Of a stretch of 64,000 nt of DNA, positions 45,061 through 54,347 are shown in pieces. Each line of letters starts with the position of its first letter. Position 1 is the first letter of the stretch. Source of the DNA: an uncultured Lachnospiraceae bacterium. GTDB lineage: Bacteria; Bacillota; Clostridia; Lachnospirales; Lachnospiraceae. The notes beneath the pieces are model-generated. The model saw nothing but the letters and a program-made list of their open reading frames with translations, was not told where the DNA came from and searched no databases. The stretch is from NCBI GenBank assembly GCA_902772635.1, contig CACYBK010000076.1, forward strand, positions 1 to 64,000. Reading direction: 5' to 3'. The translations under genes were made by a program, and so were the position numbers.

Positions 45061-46020
45061 ATGAATAAGGACATACCTGTATATCTCTTCTTCGGCTTTA
45101 TGGACAGCGGCAAGACTTCTCTTGTAAAGGAGACGCTGTTTGAGAACGGTTTCGCAGATGACCTCGACAGATTTCTCCTGATAGTCTGCGAGGACGGCGA
45201 AGAGGAATATGATGAGGAAGAGCTGAAAAAGATAGGCGGAACGCTGATAGAGATAGAAGATCAGAAGGATCTAAACGAGGCTTATCTTACAGAACTTACG
45301 GAAAAATATGACCCCGGCGCTGTATTTATAGAATACAACGGTACCTGGGAGGTTGCTCCCATCTATGAGCTGGAGGGGCCGAAGGAGTGGACCATCGTGC
45401 AGTCTCTCTGCACTGTGGATGCTACTACATTTGAAAACTACATGCTCAATATGAGGACGATGATGTCGGAACAGCTCATAAAGGCTGATGTGATAATGTT
45501 CAACCGCTGCCCGCCCGATGTGAAGAAATCAAAGTTTCGGGCAAACGTGAAGACTGTGAACCGCTCCGCCCAGATAGTCTATATAAGGAATGACGGGTCG
45601 GTTGATGACACGCCCGAGGAGCTTCCCTTTGACCTTGATGCGGAGACCATAGAGATAAGCGACGCTGATTATGCTCTCTGGTTCACTGACTGCATGGACA
45701 ATCCCAAAAAGTATGATGGCAAAAAGGTTCACTTCCTTGCCCTTGTTTACAATCCCAAAGACGGGAAAGGACGTCTCAAGCCCGGGACCTTTGTGCCCGG
45801 AAGATTCGCGATGACCTGCTGCGCTGCTGACATACAGTTTCTCGGAATGAAATGCAAGTATCCGGATGCTGCAAATATAGAGCACAGATCCTGGCTCGAC
45901 CTTACCTGCAAGGTGAGAAACGAATTCGCCCAGGAATACCGTGGAAAGGGACCGGTGCTTTATCCGGTCGAAATAAAAGATGCCAAAAAGCCTGTAGATG
46001 AACTTGTTTATTTTACTTAA
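45061..46020 (+). CDS. CobW-like GTPase fused to DUF1980/TIGR03943-like domain
   Basis: A 319-residue protein. Residues 1-190 follow the CobW GTPase plan with P-loop GFMDSGKTSLVKETLFENGF and a body of matching length, but the GCICC metal motif is absent and replaced by GGTLIEIEDQKDL. From about residue 205 the sequence changes to YDGKKVHFLALVYNPKDG and FVPGRFAMTCCAADIQFLGM, which resembles the C-terminal domain of the YcgQ/TIGR03943 partners of putative metal permeases (Cys-Cys-Ala-Ala-Asp is its signature). I infer a metal-transfer accessory working with the preceding His-rich GTPase. The domain match is from memory. Confidence 0.75.
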   Translation: MNKDIPVYLFFGFMDSGKTSLVKETLFENGFADDLDRFLLIVCEDGEEEYDEEELKKIGGTLIEIEDQKDLNEAYLTELTEKYDPGAVFIEYNGTWEVAPIYELEGPKEWTIVQSLCTVDATTFENYMLNMRTMMSEQLIKADVIMFNRCPPDVKKSKFRANVKTVNRSAQIVYIRNDGSVDDTPEELPFDLDAETIEISDADYALWFTDCMDNPKKYDGKKVHFLALVYNPKDGKGRLKPGTFVPGRFAMTCCAADIQFLGMKCKYPDAANIEHRSWLDLTCKVRNEFAQEYRGKGPVLYPVEIKDAKKPVDELVYFT

Positions 46021-46034
46021 GTGAGGAAAGAAAG

Positions 46035-46913
46035 ATGTTTGAGATCGTAAAGAAAAAGGTCCTTGCCGACAGGATCGTCCTGATGGATGTGAAGGCAAAA
46101 AATGTCACAGAGCGCTGCCTTCCCGGGCAGTTCATCATAGCCCGTACGGGAGAGGATGGAGAGAGGATACCCTTGACCATCTGCGATTATGACAGGGAAA
46201 AGGAAGAGATCACGATAGTGCTCCAGACCATAGGTGCTTCCACTGAGAAGATGGCGCTTCTGAATGAAGGCGACTGCTTTACCGATATAGTAGGACCTCT
46301 CGGAAATCCTTCAGAAATCTGTCTTCCGGAAAACCTTGAAGAGACGAAGAAGAAAAACATAGTATTCGTTGCGGGGGGGCTTGGTATCGCTCCTGTTTAT
46401 TGCCAGGTCAAATGGCTTCACGAGCATGGGGTTGACTGCTCGGTCATTATGGGCAGCCGTACAAAGGATCTTCTTTTCTTCATAGAAGAGATGGAGAGCG
46501 TTTCAGGACATGTTTATGTGACGACCGATGACGGAACATACGGCTTCCACGGCATGGGGACGGATCAGCTGAAAGCCCTTTATGATGAAGGGATCCGCTT
46601 TGACCACTGTGTTGCCATAGGTCCCACGATAATGATGAAGTTCGTCTGCAAACTTACGCGTGAACTTTCGATCCACACTGTAGTATCGATGAACATGATA
46701 ATGGTCGACGGTACCGGAATGTGCGGCGCATGCAGACTTCTGGTCGGAGATGAGGTGAAGTTCGCCTGCGTTGACGGACCGGAGTTTGACGGACATCTTG
46801 TAGACTTTGATCTTGCGATGAAGAGGGTAGCCCTTTACAAGACCGAAGAGGGGAGAAAGAAGCTGGAGTTTGAAGAAGGAGAGACCCATAAGGGTGGCTG
46901 CAAGAACTGCTGA
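46035..46913 (+). CDS. nfnA: NfnA-type FAD/NAD-binding subunit (sulfide dehydrogenase-like)
   Basis: A 292-residue flavoprotein of the ferredoxin-NADP reductase fold. It has RIPLTICDYDREKEEITIVL for FAD, VFVAGGLGIAPVYCQVKWL for pyridine nucleotide, and C-terminal GTGMCGACRLLVGDEVKFAC, whose Cys hold a [2Fe-2S] cluster. With the downstream gene it should form NfnAB, which bifurcates electrons between NADH, ferredoxin and NADP. Alternatively it is the homologous subunit of sulfide dehydrogenase or a glutamate synthase partner. GAGGAAAG precedes the ATG. Confidence 0.88.
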   Translation: MFEIVKKKVLADRIVLMDVKAKNVTERCLPGQFIIARTGEDGERIPLTICDYDREKEEITIVLQTIGASTEKMALLNEGDCFTDIVGPLGNPSEICLPENLEETKKKNIVFVAGGLGIAPVYCQVKWLHEHGVDCSVIMGSRTKDLLFFIEEMESVSGHVYVTTDDGTYGFHGMGTDQLKALYDEGIRFDHCVAIGPTIMMKFVCKLTRELSIHTVVSMNMIMVDGTGMCGACRLLVGDEVKFACVDGPEFDGHLVDFDLAMKRVALYKTEEGRKKLEFEEGETHKGGCKNC

Positions 46914-46943
46914 GAAAGGTCTATGAAGAAGAGGTGAAATGAT

Positions 46944-48323
46944 ATGGACATGTTGAAAAGGGTACCGATATCAGAACAGGATCCGAAGGAAAGAGCAAAG
47001 AATTTTGAGGAGGTCTGCCTTGGTTATACTGAGGATGAGGCAGTTGCTGAGGCTTCAAGATGCTTAAACTGCAAGAATCCACGTTGTGTGAGCGGCTGTC
47101 CGGTTTCGATAAATATTCCCGCTTTCATACAGGAAGTAAAGAACAGGGATTTTGAGAAGGCCTATGAGATAATATCTCTTTCATCTGCACTTCCGGCTGT
47201 ATGCGGGAGAGTATGCCCTCAGGAGACGCAGTGCGAAGGTGTTTGCGTACGCGGGGTGAAAGGCGAGCCTGTGGCTATAGGAAAGCTTGAACGCTTCGTA
47301 GCAGACTTCGCGATGAAAAACAAGATCGAACCGAAGGTCTCAGCAGAAAAGAAGGGACACAAGGTTGCTGTGATCGGAGCCGGCCCTGCAGGGCTTACCT
47401 GCGCCGGAGATCTTGCCAGAAACGGATATGATGTCACTATATTTGAGGCGCTCCACAAGGCAGGCGGAGTTCTTGTTTACGGCATCCCGGAATTTCGACT
47501 TCCGAAGGAAAGAGTTGTAGCCGTCGAGGTCGAGAATGTGAAGAAGCTCGGCGTAAAGATAGAGACCGATGTCATAGTGGGGCGTTCCGTCACCATAGAT
47601 GATCTCATGGAGAAGAAGGGCTTTGAAGCTGTATTCATAGGTTCAGGTGCCGGTCTCCCGCGCTTCATGGGAATACCCGGAGAGCAGGCAAATGGTGTCT
47701 TCTCTGCAAATGAGTATCTGACCAGATCAAATCTCATGAAGGCTTATGCCGACAAGGATACTCCGATCAAGCCCGGAAAGAAGGTCGTTGTCGTTGGCGG
47801 AGGCAATGTCGCCATGGATTCCGCGAGGACAGCGCTTCGTCTCGGGGCGGATGTTACGGTGGTTTACCGCCGCTCTATGAAGGAGCTTCCCGCAAGGGCG
47901 GAAGAGGTACATCATGCCGAGGAAGAGGGGGTAAAATTTGACCTTCTCACAAATCCCGTCGAGATACTCACCGGCGAAGACGGATCGGTATGCGGGATCC
48001 GCGTGATAAGGATGGAGCTTGGAGAACCCGATGCCTCGGGAAGGCGGAGCCCCGTCGAGATCAAGGGCTCTGAATTTGAGATGGAATGCGATACAGTCAT
48101 CATGGCTCTCGGAACATCTCCGAATCCCCTGATCTCAAGGACCACAAAGGGCCTTGAAGTCAACAAAAGAGGCTGCATCATCGCCGAAGAGGAATTCGGA
48201 AAGACTTCAAAGGAAGGCGTGTTCGCAGGCGGCGATGCAGTCACAGGCGCAGCGACCGTAATCCTTGCCATGGGTGCAGGAAAGGCGGCCGCAAAGGGGA
48301 TCATGGATTACTTTGAGAAGTGA
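46944..48323 (+). CDS. nfnB: NfnB / glutamate synthase small-subunit-like oxidoreductase
   Basis: A 459-residue protein annotated in many genomes as homotetrameric NADPH glutamate synthase (GltA) but, when next to an NfnA gene, expected to be the large NfnAB subunit. The N-terminal Cys cluster (ASRCLNCKNPRCVSGCPVSI; VCGRVCPQETQCEGVCVRG) binds two [4Fe-4S] clusters; then FAD site VAVIGAGPAGLTCAGDLARN and NADPH site VVVVGGGNVAMDSARTALRL, ending GVFAGGDAVTGAATVILAMG. Thirty bases after nfnA. Its stop abuts the stop of the convergent aminotransferase gene with no spacer. Confidence 0.9.
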   Translation: MDMLKRVPISEQDPKERAKNFEEVCLGYTEDEAVAEASRCLNCKNPRCVSGCPVSINIPAFIQEVKNRDFEKAYEIISLSSALPAVCGRVCPQETQCEGVCVRGVKGEPVAIGKLERFVADFAMKNKIEPKVSAEKKGHKVAVIGAGPAGLTCAGDLARNGYDVTIFEALHKAGGVLVYGIPEFRLPKERVVAVEVENVKKLGVKIETDVIVGRSVTIDDLMEKKGFEAVFIGSGAGLPRFMGIPGEQANGVFSANEYLTRSNLMKAYADKDTPIKPGKKVVVVGGGNVAMDSARTALRLGADVTVVYRRSMKELPARAEEVHHAEEEGVKFDLLTNPVEILTGEDGSVCGIRVIRMELGEPDASGRRSPVEIKGSEFEMECDTVIMALGTSPNPLISRTTKGLEVNKRGCIIAEEEFGKTSKEGVFAGGDAVTGAATVILAMGAGKAAAKGIMDYFEK

Positions 48324-49421
48324 TCAGATCCTTCCAGTCAGGCAGTCAAACAGCCTGTCATTATCCTCTTTTTTCATGAAGCATATCCGAATGAAGCTGT
48401 CATCCAGGAAGGGAAAGGATTGACAGTCTCTGATCATCATATTTTCATGTATAGCTTTTTCAAAGAGGGCGGTGCTTTTGAGACCGTCCTCTTTGATCTT
48501 CATAAGCATGAAATTGGCCTTCGGTCTGAAGGGAAGAAATCTGTCCGTGTTCAGGTACTTTTCATAAAGCCTCTCTCTTTCGGTTGAGATGAGCTCCTTT
48601 GTCTCTTTTATATATTCTGTATCCGAGAACATATACATGGCATTTTCAGCGGCAAGGGTGTGTATCATCCAGGGATTCTTTTTTCTTCCTGCAGATGACA
48701 GGGTGTCGTCATCTGCGGTTATCGCATAGCCGAGACGAAGGCCCGGGCAGGCAAAGAATTTGCTGGTGCTCCGGAGTACTACGATATTGTTGTGGGATTC
48801 CACGAGAGGGATAGCGGTGAGATCTTTTTCGTCATCGCAGAACTCGATATAGGTTTCATCCACCATCACGTAGCAGCTGCGTTCCTTTGCAACATCAAGA
48901 AGCCTTCTCATATCGGAACGCTTCACCGTAGTTCCGGTAGGATTGTTCGGGGTGCATATGATGATGAGGTCGGTATCCGGGGTTATCCTTTCGCAAAGAA
49001 GGTCCATATCGAGGGAAAAGCCGTTCTCCTCACGAAGGGGGAAATAGCTTGTCTTTCCGCCCGCTATATTGACACTCCGCTCATATTCCGAATAGGTAGG
49101 GCCGACGATTATAGCACGCCTCGGAGAAGCGATCCCTATGAAGAGAGAGATAAGCTCCGTGGTGCCGTTTCCGACCATGATATTGCTTGTATGGCAGTTC
49201 AGATATTCCGCCAGAGCGGCCTTTAAGGTCCGGTATTCCCTGTCCGGGTATCTTTGGATGCAGTCTACATTTTCACGGAATTTTTCCCGAAGGCGGGGAG
49301 AGATCCCGAGAGGGTTTACATTTGCGGAGAAGCTTATGATCTCATCCTTGTTGAGTCCGTATTTTTCTGCGATCTTTTCAACATCACTTCCGTGAAATAC
49401 CTGCTTTTCTTCCTTCGACAT
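48324..49421 (-). CDS. Class I aminotransferase, CobD/HisC-like
   Basis: A 365-residue PLP enzyme. The N-terminus FHGSDVEKIAEKYGLNKDEI followed by SFSANVNPLGISPRLREKF resembles threonine-phosphate decarboxylase (CobD) more than histidinol-phosphate aminotransferase (HisC), although the two families are close. PLP site: IVLRSTSKFFACPGLRLGYA with the Lys; TPNNPTGTTVKRSDMRRLL; VMVDETYIEF. No cobalamin or histidine genes are near, so the substrate is uncertain. It is transcribed alone, from a likely extended -10 promoter at 49490-49498. Confidence 0.82.
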   Translation of the reverse strand: MSKEEKQVFHGSDVEKIAEKYGLNKDEIISFSANVNPLGISPRLREKFRENVDCIQRYPDREYRTLKAALAEYLNCHTSNIMVGNGTTELISLFIGIASPRRAIIVGPTYSEYERSVNIAGGKTSYFPLREENGFSLDMDLLCERITPDTDLIIICTPNNPTGTTVKRSDMRRLLDVAKERSCYVMVDETYIEFCDDEKDLTAIPLVESHNNIVVLRSTSKFFACPGLRLGYAITADDDTLSSAGRKKNPWMIHTLAAENAMYMFSDTEYIKETKELISTERERLYEKYLNTDRFLPFRPKANFMLMKIKEDGLKSTALFEKAIHENMMIRDCQSFPFLDDSFIRICFMKKEDNDRLFDCLTGRI

Positions 49422-49436
49422 TTTTTTCGCCTTCCT

Positions 49437-49465
49437 TTGCCTTTAAAACACTGTTTTGGTATAAT
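49437..49465 (+). promoter_or_regulatory. Promoter of the DUF5717 operon
   Basis: TTGCCT (49437-49442), 17-base spacer, and a perfect TATAAT (49460-49465) with the extended TG at 49457-49458. It lies 68 bases before the GTG start of the DUF5717 gene and is among the strongest promoter matches in the window. Confidence 0.8.
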
Positions 49466-49489
49466 AATTTGTTGTTTTTTGTCTGCTGC

Positions 49490-49498
49490 ATTATAGCA
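49490..49498 (-). promoter_or_regulatory. Extended -10 promoter for the aminotransferase gene
   Basis: On the minus strand TGCTATAAT reads from 49498 to 49490, about 70 bases upstream of the ATG at 49421. There is no good -35, which extended -10 promoters can lack. It overlaps the divergent DUF5717 leader region. Confidence 0.5.
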
Positions 49499-49533
49499 CA
49501 TTATCAAGCTTTTATAGGAGCAAAGGAGAAAAA

Positions 49534-52500
49534 GTGAGGCGGAAGATCTTTCGTTTGTCTGAGGACAGATTTGATAAAGCCTGTTCCGACATAAAAATAG
49601 AAGGTGATCTGCTCTCGCTCAAGGCTTATGCGGGCGAGCATTTTGAGAGCTCCTTCAAGCTTTCGGCAGCAGACTCTTCCTCACTTCGGGGAATGGTCTT
49701 TTCCTCAAATCCCTATGTTGTCGCAAAGAAACCCTCCTTTGAGGGAGAGCAGATAGAGGTGTTTTTTTCCGTAAAGGACGGGATAGGACATTCAGGCGAC
49801 AGGATAGAAGGAAATTTTTTCATCATACTCGATGGCTTTTCAAAGGATATCCCGTTTTCGATCGAATATCTTTCACCTGTTACAAGGATAAAAGACAGGA
49901 CGATCACAACTCTTTCCGATTTCTCTGAGTTTTACCGGACAAGCCCGTCCGAGGCACTATCCTTTTTTTCAACAGACGAATTTGAAGCCTTCATGAAGAA
50001 GCAGGAAACGGACAAATACCTTTTGTATAGAGCTTACAGATCCTTTCCGAAGACCTATCAGAATCTTGAGGAATTTCTGATAGCGCTTGGTATCAAGGGG
50101 CGCACGGGCTTTTTCTTAAGCGAGACCTCGCTTACCTTCACGGTTTCGGATAGCGACCTTCGCGAATCCGTTGATATAACAAAGACAGAGTGGGGCTACG
50201 CCGATATAGAAGTAAAAAGCGATTCAGAGTTCATCACAGTCGGGCACGAGAGTGTCAATGATGATTATTTCATCGCAGGGACCATGCATTTTGATTTTTA
50301 TATCCATCCCGCTAAGATGCATGCCGGAAAGAATTATGCCCGTCTTACCTTTTCAAGCTATAGCGAGAAAAAGGTTCTGACAGTGCTCTGTGTAAAGGAA
50401 GAGTCAGAGTCAGTAAATGATATCCACAGGCTTTTCATGCGCTCAAAGGTAAGGCTTACAAAGGAGTATATAGAGTACAGGTTCAATAGGATGAATAGCG
50501 AGGAGTGGAGCGAAAGCCTTATCGGGCTTCTCGATACACTGATCTCGGTCAGCCCTGAAAATGCCACAGAATATCTTCTCATGAAAACCCATGCGCTGAT
50601 ACTCACTGAAAAAAAGGTTGAAGCCCTTTCACTCGTGGAGGAACTGAAGATAGCCATCCTCGACAAAAAGGGCTTTGAATGGGCTTATCTTCTTTATCTT
50701 TGTACAATGATCGAAAGGGAGAAGAGCTACGTCGACAGGCTTACCCTTGAAGTGGAGGCGATCTTCAGGGACACTGACGATCCGAGGGTGTTCTGGCTTT
50801 TGCTTTTCCTTCGGGAGAGGTATCTTGACAACCCCTTTGCAGAGCTCAAGGATATCAGGCAGTTCGTTACGAACAGGGTCAACTCTCCGTTTTTCTATAT
50901 TGAGGCTCTTTACCTCATGGAAAAGGATCCTCTTCTTATCAAGGGCTTTGACGATTTCACACTGAAGGTACTCCGCTTTGCAGCAAGAAGGGACAGGATC
51001 ACCGGAAACATAGCGCTTCGGATAGCGACCTTGCTTTCCAACGAGAAGTCCTTTGACAAAAGGGTATTTGACACTGCTGCAAAGGCATATTCAAAGAACC
51101 CTACTCAGGAGCTTTTGAATTCTATACTGAAATACCTCTTGAGAAATGCTGTTTACGGACCTATGGCTCTTCCATGGTACTTCCTCGCGATAAAGGCTGA
51201 TTATGCTATAGCGGGGCTTTATGAGGCCTTTGTGACATCACTTCCACAGGATTACTTAAAGCTTCTTCCCGAAGGTGTCATCAGGTATTTCGGTTACAGG
51301 AATACTATAGGCTATCAGAAGAAGGCCTTTGTGTTCAGGAACCTGATAGAGAACAAGGCCTCATATCAGAAGATATATGAGGATATGAAAAAGACCATTG
51401 AGCTCTTTGCACTTGAGAATATGAGGCGGGGAAGGCTCTCAGAGGACCTTTGCATTATTTATCAGGATGTTCTTGACAGAGGGATCATTGATGCCGATGT
51501 GGCGCACATGATAGGGGATATTCTTGTTCCATACAAGATACAGTGCATGCCCAAAGATACAATAAGGGTTCATCTTGTATCATCCGACAGGGAAGAGATA
51601 ATGTCATACCCCGTAACAGAGCACTGCGCCTTCCTTCCCATCGGTTGCAGGGAGCACAGGATCGTTCTTGAAAGGCAGGGAAATATCTTTACCGCGGAGG
51701 AAGGCCTGTTTGTTGAGGAGAAGCTTCTTTCCACCGAAAAGATAATGGATAAGCTGTACCAGGAGGCAAAGGACAGACTTCCGTATTTCAAGTATGCAAT
51801 AGCCACAGGTGAGGATGAAAAAGAGGAGGCTGCCGTCTTTATGGACAGGTACAAGGACGACGCCTTTTCACTTATTGAAGGCTTCCTTTCGGACAAGAGC
51901 ATTCCTGTTTCATACAAAAACAAAAAATACGGGCTTTTTATCCCATATCTGAGAGATCATATGAGAGAGGATATATTCAAGACCTATCTTCTTTCCGAGG
52001 AGGATATGTCCTTGATGGATACAAAGACCCTTGCTTATACAGCCGATCTATTTGTGAAGAATGAGGAGTATGAAAGAGCATATGCGCTTCTTGACAGCTT
52101 CTATGGCCTGAAGATGACAGCGCGGCTCCTTCTTGCTCTCATTACGGAAAAGATAAAAGAGGCACCGGGTGAACCTGATGATTTTCTTATATTGACCTCC
52201 GCTTATCTTATGGAGCTTTATCTCATAAATGATGTGACTGCGAGATATCTTTCAGCCTTCTATGTAGGCCCGGTTGATATCATGTGCGATATCTTTACTC
52301 ACCTTAGTGCCTTAAACCTCCCGGTAGATGCGATAGGTGAGAGGATAATAACAGAGTCTCTTTATACAGAGACCTTCCCTAAGCAAAGGACAAAGGTGTT
52401 TGAGTCATATCTTAAGGTGGATCCAAACAGGATGATAGCGGAAGCCTGGTTTACCTACTTTGCAAGGGGGTACATGAAGAACTCACCCGATATAGAGGAA

Positions 52501-53091
52501 AGCATCTTCCCTCATCTCATGGAGTCCTATGTGAGGGGTGAGAAGTTGAATGAAAGCTGCTTCACAGCACTCCTCAAATACCTTTGCAAAAAGGAAGGGC
52601 TTTCCGAGGCTGAAAAAAAGGCTCTGTCGCTGGTACTTTCCGACGCTATCAGAAGAGGTCTGTATTTTGGGTTTTACAGAAGTATTCCGTCTGACCTTCT
52701 GATACGTTATCAGCTCTATGACAAATACTTTGTGACATATGAGGGAGATGAAGGAAAGCGGCTCATGATAAGGGCTAATATGTCATCAGGCAAAACAGAC
52801 TGCCTTGATATGGTTGAAATGTATCCGGGTATATATGTTGTCCAGTTCATCCTGTTTTTTGGTGATACATTAAGCTATGAGATTATTTTAAAGGATAATG
52901 AAGACTGCCTGATGAAGGGAGAACTTTCCTGCACGGATGAAAACTCCATGGACAGGGAGTCAAGATACGGTCTTTTGAACAGGATGAAGTCATCCTTTGT
53001 TTATTTCGAGGAGAAGGAACTCATAAAAGCGATGAAAAGGCACCAGGCTCTCGAGTTTGCTTCCGAAGAGCTGTTTTCCCTGAGGAGATAA
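49534..53091 (+). CDS. DUF5717 family protein, first gene of unknown system
   Basis: A 1185-residue protein I recognise as DUF5717, known from Lachnospiraceae without function. Residues about 1-290 are strand-rich and look like two or three Ig-like modules (FEGEQIEVFFSVKDGIGHSG; NLEEFLIALGIKGRTGFFLS; TKTEWGYADIEVKSDSEFIT). Residues about 300-1050 are a long helical solenoid with TPR-like pairs (PENATEYLLMKTHALILTEK; FLREYLDN-type helices), and the last 110 residues are again strand-rich. There is no signal peptide or membrane helix, so it should be cytoplasmic. The start is GTG with AAAGGAG seven bases upstream. The DUF5716 gene follows one base after the stop. Confidence 0.85.
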   Translation: MRRKIFRLSEDRFDKACSDIKIEGDLLSLKAYAGEHFESSFKLSAADSSSLRGMVFSSNPYVVAKKPSFEGEQIEVFFSVKDGIGHSGDRIEGNFFIILDGFSKDIPFSIEYLSPVTRIKDRTITTLSDFSEFYRTSPSEALSFFSTDEFEAFMKKQETDKYLLYRAYRSFPKTYQNLEEFLIALGIKGRTGFFLSETSLTFTVSDSDLRESVDITKTEWGYADIEVKSDSEFITVGHESVNDDYFIAGTMHFDFYIHPAKMHAGKNYARLTFSSYSEKKVLTVLCVKEESESVNDIHRLFMRSKVRLTKEYIEYRFNRMNSEEWSESLIGLLDTLISVSPENATEYLLMKTHALILTEKKVEALSLVEELKIAILDKKGFEWAYLLYLCTMIEREKSYVDRLTLEVEAIFRDTDDPRVFWLLLFLRERYLDNPFAELKDIRQFVTNRVNSPFFYIEALYLMEKDPLLIKGFDDFTLKVLRFAARRDRITGNIALRIATLLSNEKSFDKRVFDTAAKAYSKNPTQELLNSILKYLLRNAVYGPMALPWYFLAIKADYAIAGLYEAFVTSLPQDYLKLLPEGVIRYFGYRNTIGYQKKAFVFRNLIENKASYQKIYEDMKKTIELFALENMRRGRLSEDLCIIYQDVLDRGIIDADVAHMIGDILVPYKIQCMPKDTIRVHLVSSDREEIMSYPVTEHCAFLPIGCREHRIVLERQGNIFTAEEGLFVEEKLLSTEKIMDKLYQEAKDRLPYFKYAIATGEDEKEEAAVFMDRYKDDAFSLIEGFLSDKSIPVSYKNKKYGLFIPYLRDHMREDIFKTYLLSEEDMSLMDTKTLAYTADLFVKNEEYERAYALLDSFYGLKMTARLLLALITEKIKEAPGEPDDFLILTSAYLMELYLINDVTARYLSAFYVGPVDIMCDIFTHLSALNLPVDAIGERIITESLYTETFPKQRTKVFESYLKVDPNRMIAEAWFTYFARGYMKNSPDIEESIFPHLMESYVRGEKLNESCFTALLKYLCKKEGLSEAEKKALSLVLSDAIRRGLYFGFYRSIPSDLLIRYQLYDKYFVTYEGDEGKRLMIRANMSSGKTDCLDMVEMYPGIYVVQFILFFGDTLSYEIILKDNEDCLMKGELSCTDENSMDRESRYGLLNRMKSSFVYFEEKELIKAMKRHQALEFASEELFSLRR

Positions 53092-53092
53092 G

Positions 53093-54343
53093 GTGGAAAC
53101 AAATTCTGAAAAAAACGGGAACTTTATCATAGCCGGAGTTGATATAGGGAAGGACTCTACCTTTCTTTCCTTTGTGACCTCCGGGATGGAGGAACCCGTT
53201 ACAATAAGCACAGTAATGGGGAGCGAGTCCTACCAGATCCCGACAAAGCTTTCGAAAAAAAAGGGAATAGGTCAGTGGTTCATAGGAAATGACGCGCTGT
53301 CCCAGGAGCGGCTCTCAATGGCCATAGGCTGTGACAACTTCTATGAAAAGGCATTGGACGATGAGAAGGTCTATGTTGAGGGTGAGGAATTTCTTGCGCG
53401 GGATCTTCTGGCCGTTTATTTCAGAAAGCTCCTTTCAATGCCCCTTCCCGGGATAGCAAAGGGAAGGCTGTCTCTTCTCGTGATATGTGTTTCGGAGCTC
53501 AATATGAAGGTCTTTTCAACTATGAACGCTGTCGCGCAGAGGCTCGGTCTTTCAAGAGACAGACTTTATCTCATAGACAAAAGCGAGAGCTTCTATTATT
53601 ACACTCTGTCTCAGGAGAAGAGCATCTTTCTTCATGATGTACTTCTTATTGACTACGACGGGGCTAATCTCACTCATTGCTTTTTGCAGAAGGATGTAAG
53701 GACAAGGCCTGTCACCGTGACACTGGAAAAGGCCGCTCATGGCGAGGTCCTCGACATGAAGGATGAGAGGCTTTATGACATAGCATCAGAGATTCTGAAG
53801 GGGAGGATCGTTTCAGGTATATACCTCACCGGAGACGGCTTTGACGGAGACTGGATGAAAAAGTCCCTGTCACTGATGCTTCAGGGCAGGAGGCTTTTCC
53901 TTGGAAAGAACCTCTATTCAAAGGGGGCGTGTTATGCGGGACTGGTCCGGCTTTCCGTTACGGATTGGCCCTATGTATATATAGGGGACAATGAATTAAA
54001 ACTGAATATATCCTTGAAGGTCATAGATTCAAATGAGATGAAGCTTATTACCCTTCTTTCAGCCGGAGAGAACTGGTATGACGAAAAGGGAGAGTGCGAG
54101 TGTATCCTTGACGGCACGCCTTCTTTGGAGTTTTTTGTGAGAAAGCCGGATGAACGAAGCTCCGAGGTTGTAAGCCTACCTCTTTTGGGCTTTCCAGAGA
54201 GGGAGAACAGGACATCAAGGATCAGGATAGAAGCAATTCCCCTGTCTGATTCGGAAGTCAAAGTAATAGTGACGGATCTTGGCTTTGGCGAGATATCTCC
54301 GCAGACCAAAAAGACATGGGAACATATCATAAAGGCAAAATGA
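53093..54343 (+). CDS. DUF5716 family protein, actin/Hsp70-like ATPase fold
   Basis: A 416-residue protein recognised as DUF5716. The motif order is that of the actin/Hsp70/FtsA fold: phosphate-1 loop IAGVDIGKDSTFLSFVTSG, a middle IGNDALSQERLSMA, phosphate-2 strand DVLLIDYDGANLTHCFLQ, and an adenosine-loop-like SGIYLTGDGFDGDWMKKSL, then GRRLFLGKNLYSKGACYAGL. The C-terminal 110 residues form a separate strand-rich domain. ATP binding and polymerisation or chaperone-like cycling are inferred from the fold only. GTG start with GAGGAGA seven bases upstream, inside the end of the DUF5717 gene, so translation is coupled. Confidence 0.82.
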   Translation: METNSEKNGNFIIAGVDIGKDSTFLSFVTSGMEEPVTISTVMGSESYQIPTKLSKKKGIGQWFIGNDALSQERLSMAIGCDNFYEKALDDEKVYVEGEEFLARDLLAVYFRKLLSMPLPGIAKGRLSLLVICVSELNMKVFSTMNAVAQRLGLSRDRLYLIDKSESFYYYTLSQEKSIFLHDVLLIDYDGANLTHCFLQKDVRTRPVTVTLEKAAHGEVLDMKDERLYDIASEILKGRIVSGIYLTGDGFDGDWMKKSLSLMLQGRRLFLGKNLYSKGACYAGLVRLSVTDWPYVYIGDNELKLNISLKVIDSNEMKLITLLSAGENWYDEKGECECILDGTPSLEFFVRKPDERSSEVVSLPLLGFPERENRTSRIRIEAIPLSDSEVKVIVTDLGFGEISPQTKKTWEHIIKAK

Positions 54344-54347
54344 AATA

